A stretch of DNA of 64,000 nucleotides from Phragmitibacter flavus (lineage in GTDB: Bacteria > Verrucomicrobiota > Verrucomicrobiia > Verrucomicrobiales > Verrucomicrobiaceae), in assembly GCF_005780165.1 (NCBI RefSeq), contig NZ_VAUV01000018.1, forward strand, positions 1 to 64,000, read 5' to 3'. Made by a program: the position numbers and the translations under genes. Each line of letters begins with the position of its first letter. Within the stretch, counting starts at the first letter, position 1. Under the pieces are notes generated by a model. That model searched no databases, was not told the origin of the DNA, and saw only the letters and a list, made by a program, of their open reading frames with translations. Of this stretch, positions 57,251-64,000 are shown piece after piece.

Positions 57251-57787
57251 TTACACCGTCAGCCGACCTTCGATGGAATCATCCAAAGTTTTGCCGGTGG
57301 CAGCGCCGATCAGCATCTTGATTCCCGCAACGAGGGTCCCATGTTTGGTGTCCCAATAATATCCTTCAAAAGGCTGAAACTTGATGACGGTGATGCGTGG
57401 ATCATCAATTCCCCCTGTGAACCAGGTTTTAAGAATGGGCTGCCACAATTCTTCGATCTTCGCGCGATCTTTGGACACCGTCGCCTTCCCTTTGAGTTCC
57501 AGAAAGTCGGAGTGCGCCGAACCCTGAAAATACAACGCCACACTTGGATCCATCTCCAGTTCGTGATTTTTATGGCTGTCGTCCGGACTCAAAAACCAGA
57601 GGGCTCCAGAATCGTCCACTGTTTGCACGCTCATGGGTCGTGCCGCGCTGGAACCTGTCAGTGGATTGGCGGTGCAAAAAAAACAGGAGTTGGTCTTTTC
57701 AACCAGTTCCTTGATTTTATCGATGGCCAGTTTGCCTTGCAGATCGGCGTGATTCTCTTCGGGCTGATTTTGATTGATGGAATCCAT
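57251..57787 (-). CDS. pyridoxamine 5'-phosphate oxidase-like general stress protein
   Basis: A 178-residue split-barrel flavin-binding fold of the general stress protein 26 type. S-C-F-F-C-T-A-N-P, then S-S-A-A-R-P-M-S-V-Q-T-V-D-D, L-W-F-L-S-P-D-D-S-H-K and V-A-L-Y-F-Q-G match the family, which binds FMN or F420. It is not a pdxH-type enzyme by length. It is upstream of the SRPBCC gene on the same strand. Substrate unknown. Confidence 0.85.
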   Translation of the reverse strand: MDSINQNQPEENHADLQGKLAIDKIKELVEKTNSCFFCTANPLTGSSAARPMSVQTVDDSGALWFLSPDDSHKNHELEMDPSVALYFQGSAHSDFLELKGKATVSKDRAKIEELWQPILKTWFTGGIDDPRITVIKFQPFEGYYWDTKHGTLVAGIKMLIGAATGKTLDDSIEGRLTV

Positions 57788-57878
57788 ATTCGTTGGGGTG
57801 CGTGAGTCTGATCCTTATTCGCACCCGAACGAAGCTATGGCCCTCATGATGTATCACGAGTTGGCCAACGTTGCCTGC

Positions 57879-58892
57879 TCAAGGCTTAAATCCGACGACC
57901 ATGGAATCCGGTCCGACTAGGTGCTCAACGCGGCACAGGCGAAATCCTGCCTGCTGCATCCAGCCCACACAATCGGCCCCGGTGTAGTCGAAACCACCAG
58001 GAGTTTCGATGAGCATGTTTAAGCTCATCAACAAACCAAAGGTGTTTGAACGACGTTCATTATCGATGATCGCGTCGAAGACAATCACTGCGCCACCCGA
58101 CGGGAGCGCGTCATAAGCTTTCTTCAGCAGTATCTGTTTAACTTCCAGATCCCAGTCATGCAGGATATGGGCAAACAGCAGCACATCGGCTTTCGGCAAT
58201 TCATCAGTAAAGAAGCTGCCACCTTGGAAACTGACGCGATCTGCCACCCCGCACTCATCCAGGTATTCTTCAAAGATGGGTCCGACTTCGGGCAGATCGT
58301 AGCCGATGCCACGAAGGTGCGGATTGGCGAGCGCAATCTGCACCGGAAGATCGCCCTGCGCGGTGCCGATATCGGCGAAGGTTTGGTAATCGGACCAGGG
58401 AAATTGACGTGCGATGGCAAGGTTGCCACCGCGACTGACGCCGGACATGGCTCTCAGAAATTCGCGTAAGCGGGCGGGATCGGCATACAGTGCCGCAAAG
58501 GGATCAGGACCGCCACCTTTGGACTCGTTTTGCGGTTCACCAGTGCGCAACGCGGTGGAAAGGTCTCCCCAAAATGGATAAAGCCGATGATTGGCCATTT
58601 CGAGAATTCCCCCAATATAGGACGGCTTGTTCTGGTCCAGAAACGCATCCGTCTCGTCGGAGTTACGATAAGTGCCCTCCTCGTCGCGCTGAAGCATTCC
58701 GATAGATACCAAAACATCCAGAAAATCGCGCGCACCACGCGGATGAAGTCCGAGTCTACCTTGAAGGGAGGCCACGTCACCGGGTTGTTTGGCGAGCTCC
58801 GTGAACACGCCCATTTCGACCGCGCTGAGAAGAGTTTTGGAAGCCCAGAAGGCCAGGCCGGTTTGAAGGATGTGGTCAGGTGTAATGCTCAT
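57879..58892 (-). CDS. SAM-dependent O-methyltransferase (methyltransferase_2 type)
   Basis: A 337-residue enzyme with an N-terminal dimerisation helix-turn-helix-like region ([13 protein letters not shown]) and a C-terminal Rossmann-type methyltransferase. The SAM motif [12 protein letters not shown] is followed by G-Y-D-L-P-E-V and the late [12 protein letters not shown], the catalytic His region of acetylserotonin/caffeate-type O-methyltransferases. The start at 58892 drops a 15-residue extension. Partner enzymes were not found. The natural acceptor is unknown. Confidence 0.85.
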   Translation of the reverse strand: MSITPDHILQTGLAFWASKTLLSAVEMGVFTELAKQPGDVASLQGRLGLHPRGARDFLDVLVSIGMLQRDEEGTYRNSDETDAFLDQNKPSYIGGILEMANHRLYPFWGDLSTALRTGEPQNESKGGGPDPFAALYADPARLREFLRAMSGVSRGGNLAIARQFPWSDYQTFADIGTAQGDLPVQIALANPHLRGIGYDLPEVGPIFEEYLDECGVADRVSFQGGSFFTDELPKADVLLFAHILHDWDLEVKQILLKKAYDALPSGGAVIVFDAIIDNERRSNTFGLLMSLNMLIETPGGFDYTGADCVGWMQQAGFRLCRVEHLVGPDSMVVGFKP

Positions 58893-59044
58893 AGAAAAGT
58901 GGCGGAAATGTTCGATCAAGAAAGCCTCAGAAGGCAACCCTGTAAACTAGTCCAAAGGTGAATCGACAAATTTTAATTCACTGTTCGCTTCATCACGCCA
59001 CAGTTCTCCCTTGATGGCATCACGAATCCGCCGCATAGACCCTG

Positions 59045-59758
59045 ATGCATTCTTGGATCGGCACCTCCGGCTTTCAATACAAGGAATGGAAGGGCAAGTT
59101 TTACCCCGAAGGCACCTCGGCTGCCAAAATGCTTGGCTACTACTCCAGCCAGTTCAGCAGCACCGAAATCAACTACACGTTTCGCAGCATCCCCAGCGAA
59201 AAAACCATTCAGCGTTGGTCCGCCGAGACGCCTGACGACTTTCGTTTCAGTCTGAAAGCCCCGCAACGAGTCACCCATTTTGCCAAACTCAAAGACTGCA
59301 GCGAGATCATGACCATCTTCAATGAAGCCGTCAGCGGACTGAACAAAAAACGCGGTCCGCTGTTGTTTCAATTGCCAGCAACTTTCAAAAAAGACGCCGG
59401 TCTGCTTCGTGAATTTCTCACGTCGTTGCCAAAGAAAAACTCATTGAGCAGCGCCTTTGAGTTCCGTCACGAATCGTGGTTCAACGACGAAGTGAATGAG
59501 ATCCTGGCCGATCACGATGCCGCGTTATGCATCGCCGAGTCGGACGAAATCGAAACACCCCAAGTCGCCACTGCAAAGTTTGGTTATCTGCGTTTGCGAC
59601 GAGAAGACTACCGCAAGCCCGACCTCAATCGTTGGGCAAAATTCGTTGCAGCACAGGCCTCCCGATGGTCCGAGGTCTTTGTTTACTTCAAGCACGAAGA
59701 TACCTGCGTGGGCCCCGGCTTTGCGGAGACCTTTGCGGATGCGCTCCGACATGGTTGA
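59045..59758 (+). CDS. DUF72 domain-containing protein
   Basis: A 237-residue TIM-barrel-like protein of the DUF72/YecE family. It opens W-I-G-T-S-G-F-Q-Y-K-E-W-K-G-K-F-Y-P and has F-R-F-S-L-K-A-P-Q-R-V-T-H, L-F-Q-L-P and A-F-E-F-R-H-E-S-W-F, all family hallmarks. Members are conserved and may bind or process nucleic acid or nucleotides, but no activity is established. It stands alone, divergent from the methyltransferase. Confidence 0.88.
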   Translation: MHSWIGTSGFQYKEWKGKFYPEGTSAAKMLGYYSSQFSSTEINYTFRSIPSEKTIQRWSAETPDDFRFSLKAPQRVTHFAKLKDCSEIMTIFNEAVSGLNKKRGPLLFQLPATFKKDAGLLREFLTSLPKKNSLSSAFEFRHESWFNDEVNEILADHDAALCIAESDEIETPQVATAKFGYLRLRREDYRKPDLNRWAKFVAAQASRWSEVFVYFKHEDTCVGPGFAETFADALRHG

Positions 59759-60221
59759 TGCGGTTTGATCCAGATTGCGCTTTCGAGTTTTTCGACTTTG
59801 GATCGGTGCTTTCCTGACATCCCCGCTCAACGGTGAACAAGCCCTCCCGTCAGGGCGCCTCCCCCGTTCCGCAGGAGGTTAGGACTTGATTCAGATTCCC
59901 CAAAAACGAGTTATCCCATCACTTGACCTCCTTACCTATCCAATCAAGATTATGAGCTTCTCCATTGACGCTGATGTTTGTTTTCATCGGCCTTGCCGCC
60001 AACATTTCAGGACTGGTGCTTGCGGCGGATGGCGCTGAGCGTGCATCTTTCTGCCCGTCCGGTTTCAAACCAAACCGCCACATTACAGACAAGGCACGCC
60101 TTATCGCTTGCCATTGCTGGGAGTCCTGCTACCCAGAATCCGCTTGTTCTCGGATAAAGGATTCCTCATCACCCGCTCCTGCGGAAATTTTCAAATTCAG
60201 CTTCTTCATAAAAAAACATCC
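59759..60221. other. 463-base intergenic region, no supported gene
   Basis: Spacer before the ParA-like gene. A short hairpin GCCCTcccgtcAGGGC lies near 59850. Open frames in it are short and continue into the ParA-like gene in a different frame with no family features. Nothing else is supported. Confidence 0.5.
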
Positions 60222-60917
60222 ATGGCAAATATACATTTTATCGGCGGTGAAAAAGGCGGCGTTGGCAAGTCTGTTTTGGCTCGTGTCCTTGCCCAATACT
60301 TCATTGATCGCAGCAAACCTTTTCTCGGTTTCGACACGGACCGTTCCCACGGCTCCCTGCTGCGTTTTTACTCCGACTTCGCCTCGCCGGTCGTCGTGGA
60401 CCGTTACGAAAGTCTCGACAATGTGGTCGAAGCCGCCAGCGAAAACCCCGACAAGCGCATCCTCGTGGACCTGGCAGCCCAAACTCATGACTCCCTGGTC
60501 AAATGGATGGACGAATCCGGTGTCCTCGAAGCCACCGGCGAACTCGGACTGACCATCACCTACTGGCATGTGATGGATTCCGGAAAAGACTCCGTCGACT
60601 TGTTGAAGAAGCTCCTGGATCGTTTTGGATCACGCCTCAACTACGTGATCGTGCTCAATCAACTGCGCGGCGAGAATTTCGATATTTTCGACAGATCAGG
60701 CGAGAAGGAGCACGCGCTCAGCCTCAATGCTCGCATCATCACGCTCAAGCGTTTGCATGAAGCGGTCATCAATAAAATTGACGCCGGCAGCACCAGCTTT
60801 TGGGCCGCGAAAAACAAAAGCGAAACCGACATCAAAGGCCTCGGCATTTTGGAAAGGCAACGCGTCAAAGTGTGGCTCAACCACGCCTATGAACAGATCG
60901 ACGGCCTGTATGTTTGA
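60222..60917 (+). CDS. ParA/MinD-like P-loop ATPase (mobilisation-type)
   Basis: A 231-residue ATPase. It begins M-A-N-I-H-F-I-G-G-E-K-G-G-V-G-K-S, a deviant Walker A with the signature Lys, followed by L-A-R-V-L-A-Q-Y-F-I-D-R. D-T-D-R-S-H-G-S and I-L-V-D-L-A-A-Q are the A' and B motifs. Members include mobilisation and partition ATPases, but no ParB, origin or relaxase gene is next to it. The start at 60222 removes a 38-residue extension lacking family features. Role in a cell is unclear. Confidence 0.8.
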   Translation: MANIHFIGGEKGGVGKSVLARVLAQYFIDRSKPFLGFDTDRSHGSLLRFYSDFASPVVVDRYESLDNVVEAASENPDKRILVDLAAQTHDSLVKWMDESGVLEATGELGLTITYWHVMDSGKDSVDLLKKLLDRFGSRLNYVIVLNQLRGENFDIFDRSGEKEHALSLNARIITLKRLHEAVINKIDAGSTSFWAAKNKSETDIKGLGILERQRVKVWLNHAYEQIDGLYV

Positions 60918-60956
60918 TCCCATCCAGTCGGATCGAAGACACGTCTAAAATTTAGT

Positions 60957-61181
60957 CTAATCGTCAATCGACGGCGGTTGCTCGGATTCGGTCGTCTTCG
61001 TTGGACTACTGGATTCCGCTTTCTTGATTCGCAAGATGGGCTTGGGCGGGGGCAAAAACGAGTCGTGCCGACTCCCTCCCGCCCACCGACCTTCAGAACC
61101 TTTGTTCTTGAAGGCACGAGGTGCTTTGTTGCTTTTCTTCTGACTTCTCATGTCCTCGGGGTTGTCGGAATTATCGATCAA
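60957..61181 (-). CDS. small basic hypothetical protein downstream of gyrA
   Basis: A 74-residue frame that is rich in Lys, Ser and Pro (S-Q-K-K-S-N-K-A-P-R-A-F-K-N-K-G and L-P-P-P-K-P-I-L-R-I-K-K). It begins 45 bases after the gyrA stop in the same direction. It could be a small disordered nucleic-acid-binding protein. Support is position, orientation and composition only; no family was recognised. Confidence 0.4.
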   Translation of the reverse strand: MIDNSDNPEDMRSQKKSNKAPRAFKNKGSEGRWAGGSRHDSFLPPPKPILRIKKAESSSPTKTTESEQPPSIDD

Positions 61182-61226
61182 AGTGGAATGACCTTCATTC
61201 CACCTCGCTTTCTCAACTAAATGTCA

Positions 61227-63878
61227 TCATTCGGTCTCGTCTTCCGCGCCCGATTCTTCGATCTCAGGTTCCTCAGTCGAGACCACCTCATCAGAGCTGA
61301 CCTCTTCCGCGCTATCAGCCTCAACCGGAGCAACCGCAGCCGCAACCGCTTCTTCATCCGCGATCACCGTGGCGACATCCTGAATGGTCTCGCCAGCCGC
61401 TAGATTCATCAGTTTCACGCCTTGGGCATTGCGGCCGGTTTCGCGGATGTCACCCACCCGGATTCGCACGCTCTGGCCCTTGCTGGTCATCAGCATCAAC
61501 TCATCGGTCTCACCGACCGCCAAAGCCGCGACCACCTTGCCCGTCTTGTCCGTGACGTTCATGGTCTTCACCCCTTTTGCACCCCGATTGGTCAGACGGT
61601 ATTCATCAAACGGCGTGCGTTTGCCAAGGCCATTTTCGGAAACCACCAGCAACTGGGCGCTTTCATCTTCCGCCGTCAGACTCACGACGTAGTCGCCTTC
61701 CGACGGACGGATGCCCATCACGCCCATCGCACCGCGACCCATTGCACGAATGTCCGACTCCTTGCAGCGCACACACATGCCGTTGCGGGTAATCAAACAA
61801 ATCTGCTTCTCGCCGTTGGTGAGAATCACCTGGATCAGCTCATTGCCTTCTTCGATGTTCACCGCATTGATGCCATCTTTGCGAATGTTCTTGAAGCCAA
61901 CCAGCGCGGTCTTCTTCACCGTTCCATCCTTGGTCGCAAAGAACACAAACTGGTCTTCACTCCATGGATCGCCATCTTCCGGAGCCTCGATCCGCAACAC
62001 CGCCGCAATCTTCTCTTCCGCACGAAGATTCAAGAGGTTCTTGATGCTGCGTCCCTTGCCCGTGCGGCCCATTTCAGGCACCACATACACACGCTCGGTA
62101 TACACACGACCCGTGTTGGTAAAGAACATCAGGTAGTCATGCGCACTTGCCGTAAACAAATGTTCCACAAAGTCCGCCTTGTCTTCTTCCGTGGCTGCCT
62201 CGCGGGTTTCCATGCCCTTCAAACCTTTGCCGCCCCGGCCCTGCAAACGGTATTCGAGGGTCGACGTGCGCTTGATAAATCCGCGATGCGTGATGGTCAC
62301 GATGTTCGGAGCATTGGCAATCAAATCGGTGATGTTGATCTCCCCTTCCGCTGCCACAATCTGCGTCAAACGCGGCGTGCCATACTTGTTTTTGATCACT
62401 CCCAATTCATCCTTGATGATCGTGAGCACCCGGCTCTCCTTGGCCAAAATGTCCATCAAATCTTCAATGGTCGCAAGCAGGTCATCATAGTTGCGCTTCA
62501 CCTTGTCGCGCTCAAGAGCGGTCAATTGATAGAGTCGCAACTCCACGATGTGCTTGGACTGAACTTCGGTGAAGTAATAGCGACCGTCCCTCACACTGGG
62601 CTGTCCACGAATCAAAATGCCCAAGGCCTGGGCTGCTTCTACCGTAAACGAATACGCGCGAATTTTCGCCTCTGCTTCGTCCCGGCTTCCCGATTCGCGA
62701 ATCATCTGAATGAACTCATCCAGGCGGCTGATCGCCAGCAAAAGCCCTTCGAGTTTCTCGGCCTCAATCTCGGCCTGACGCAAAAGATAACGCGTGCGCC
62801 GAATGATGATTTCCCGGCGATGTTCGATGTAGCAGGAGATGGCATCCTTCAGCGACAACAATCGCGGACGCCGGTTGTCGATCGCCAGCATGTTCACACT
62901 GAAGCTCGTCTCAAGCGCCGTGTGTTTATACAAATTGTTCAACACCACCTGTGCCCGCGCCTCGCGCTTGAGGTCGATCACCACACGGGTGTTTTCATCC
63001 GACTCATCACGAATCGCGCTGATTTCAGGCAACACCTTCTCCGCCACCAGCTCGCCGATGCGTTTGCAAAGTTCCGCGCGGTTCACCCCGTAGGGAATGG
63101 CCGTCAAAATGATCTGCTCACGGCTGCCATTGTCGAAAATTTCCGCATGACCGCGAATCCGCATCGAGCCACGACCCGTCTCCAGATAGTCGCGAATGCC
63201 CGTCATGCCACGGATGGTGCAACCCGTCGGGAAATCCGGACCCAGAATGTGTTCGCGCAACTCATCAATCGTGATGTTCGGATTGTCGATCTGCGCACAA
63301 ATGCCGTTCACCACCTCAATCAAATTGTGCGGCGCCATGTTGGTCGCCATCCCAACCGCAATCCCGGTTCCACCATTGATCAGCAGATTCGGAAACGCCG
63401 CAGGAAAGACCACCGGCTCAGTCAACCGTTCATCATAGTTGGGAACAAAATCAACCGTGTCCTTCTCCATGTCATCCATGAGATGACCCCCAAGATGGGT
63501 AAGTCGCGCCTCCGTATAACGCATGGCTGCCGGAGGGTCACCCTCTACCGAACCGAAGTTACCCTGAGGATCGACCAATGGATCACGCATGCCCCAAGGT
63601 TGCGCCATGTTCACCAAGGTCGGATAAATCACCGCTTCACCGTGCGGGTGATAGTTGCCTGAAGTATCACCGCAAATCTTCGCACACTTCATGTGCTTCT
63701 TGGGCGGATACAAAGATAACTCGTGCATCGCATAAAGAATGCGTCGCTGGGAAGGTTTGAGTCCGTCCCGCACATCCGGCAGAGCGCGCGAGATGATGAC
63801 GGACATGGAGTAATCGAGGAAGGAACCTTTCAGTTCTTCTTCAACAGGGATCGATTTGATGTTGGGTTCGTCAATCAC
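61227..63878 (-). CDS. gyrA: DNA gyrase subunit A
   Basis: An 883-residue type IIA topoisomerase subunit that cuts and rejoins DNA. The catalytic Tyr121 lies in [10 protein letters not shown], and the quinolone region reads [10 protein letters not shown] near 78-86. The GyrA box Q-G-R-G-G-K-G in the C-terminal propeller supports gyrase rather than topoisomerase IV. The acidic tail is Glu/Ala-rich. The last codons of gyrB lie about 90 bases upstream, so the order gyrB-gyrA is inferred. Both Ser83 and Asp87 equivalents are replaced. Confidence 0.96.
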   Translation of the reverse strand: MIDEPNIKSIPVEEELKGSFLDYSMSVIISRALPDVRDGLKPSQRRILYAMHELSLYPPKKHMKCAKICGDTSGNYHPHGEAVIYPTLVNMAQPWGMRDPLVDPQGNFGSVEGDPPAAMRYTEARLTHLGGHLMDDMEKDTVDFVPNYDERLTEPVVFPAAFPNLLINGGTGIAVGMATNMAPHNLIEVVNGICAQIDNPNITIDELREHILGPDFPTGCTIRGMTGIRDYLETGRGSMRIRGHAEIFDNGSREQIILTAIPYGVNRAELCKRIGELVAEKVLPEISAIRDESDENTRVVIDLKREARAQVVLNNLYKHTALETSFSVNMLAIDNRRPRLLSLKDAISCYIEHRREIIIRRTRYLLRQAEIEAEKLEGLLLAISRLDEFIQMIRESGSRDEAEAKIRAYSFTVEAAQALGILIRGQPSVRDGRYYFTEVQSKHIVELRLYQLTALERDKVKRNYDDLLATIEDLMDILAKESRVLTIIKDELGVIKNKYGTPRLTQIVAAEGEINITDLIANAPNIVTITHRGFIKRTSTLEYRLQGRGGKGLKGMETREAATEEDKADFVEHLFTASAHDYLMFFTNTGRVYTERVYVVPEMGRTGKGRSIKNLLNLRAEEKIAAVLRIEAPEDGDPWSEDQFVFFATKDGTVKKTALVGFKNIRKDGINAVNIEEGNELIQVILTNGEKQICLITRNGMCVRCKESDIRAMGRGAMGVMGIRPSEGDYVVSLTAEDESAQLLVVSENGLGKRTPFDEYRLTNRGAKGVKTMNVTDKTGKVVAALAVGETDELMLMTSKGQSVRIRVGDIRETGRNAQGVKLMNLAAGETIQDVATVIADEEAVAAAVAPVEADSAEEVSSDEVVSTEEPEIEESGAEDETE

Positions 63879-63970
63879 GAGAGAAATAGGATAAGATCAA
63901 AAATTCAGTCAGCCTTGGGCTTGCGAGAGAGAGTATGAGGTAGATGGAGAATCTGCGCTGACTCACTTGT

Positions 63971-64000
63971 TTACACGTCGAGATTGCGCACATTCAGCGC
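63971..64000 (-). CDS. gyrB: DNA gyrase subunit B, last nine codons (partial)
   Basis: The minus strand reads A-L-N-V-R-N-L-D-V followed by TAA at 63973-63971. This resembles GyrB C-termini ending in a N-A-L-x-x-x-N-L-D type tail. The gene would continue beyond the window end. Nine codons are little evidence, but position upstream of gyrA agrees. Confidence 0.55.
   Translation of the reverse strand, partial: ALNVRNLDV

Noticed and set aside
59965-60552. 195-codon frame in the spacer before the ParA-like gene
   Set aside because: Its start region looks weakly like a signal peptide, but most of it overlaps the ParA-like gene in another frame and has no family features.
61422-63662. 746-codon plus-strand frame opposite gyrA
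   Set aside because: Antisense shadow of a certain gene; Arg/His/Gln-rich with no domain signal.

Overview
The window reads as chromosome from a member of the Verrucomicrobiota, most likely Verrucomicrobiaceae-like. The evidence is the mix of gene families: a PEP-CTERM protein built of autotransporter-type beta-strand repeats, a giant delta-60 repeat protein, PQQ-type propeller proteins opening with a W-P-x-F-R-G-P motif, a XylR-like AraC regulator and an ECF sigma factor fused to a membrane-anchored domain. Most of the sequence is GC-rich, with the C-rich third codon positions that make long shadow frames on the opposite strand. No rRNA, CRISPR array, phage or intact transposase gene was seen. 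The assignment is an inference from gene content.

Layout. 0-14.5 kb: an Old Yellow Enzyme family reductase, a membrane-anchored secreted protein, a kelch mutarotase plus N-acetylneuraminate-lyase-like pair, then a long minus-strand set (halogenase-like flavoprotein, SAF-domain dehydrogenase, PEP-CTERM protein, XylR-like regulator, acyl-CoA ligase, FAD oxidoreductase). 14.7-19.1 kb: the 2-oxoglutarate dehydrogenase operon sucA-sucB with a complete hicBA toxin-antitoxin module between the two enzyme genes. 19.2-24.5 kb: a four-gene Gld-like ABC transporter operon. 24.6-35 kb: peroxiredoxin-like protein, vapBC-like pair, tRNA-Ser, frameshifted metallophosphoesterase, two PQQ-propeller proteins, thyA, a release-factor-like rescue protein, an L,D-transpeptidase-like protein and a large hydrolase. 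34.9-37.1 kb: TPP riboswitch, terminator and thiC. 37.1-42.0 kb: an accessory island of different composition. 42.1-49.8 kb: secreted proteins and the delta-60 protein. 50-64 kb: katG with its Fur-family regulator, a dienelactone hydrolase, the ECF fusion, several small enzymes, a ParA-like ATPase, gyrA and the last codons of gyrB.

The most interesting locus is in the island. A CCA-adding-enzyme-like nucleotidyltransferase (37967-39034) overlaps by four bases a NACHT-type STAND NTPase (39031-41061). This two-gene cassette is AT-rich, translationally coupled and flanked by a second nucleotidyltransferase, a decayed ABC ATPase fragment and a zeta-like toxin kinase. It is a good candidate for an undescribed anti-phage or toxin system. 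The kinase gene itself is interrupted by a 79-nt segment made of four consecutive hairpins.

A second theme is non-coding repeats. Five intergenic pyrimidine-rich arrays of a TTTATCC-type unit lie on the coding strand, four of them ending directly before a start codon and one before the TPP riboswitch. There is also a CTCGTC-type hexamer array, two copies of a REP-like double-hairpin element, another palindromic repeat at 33.1 kb and a nested hairpin at 30.15 kb. All calls come from reading the sequence; no database search was run.
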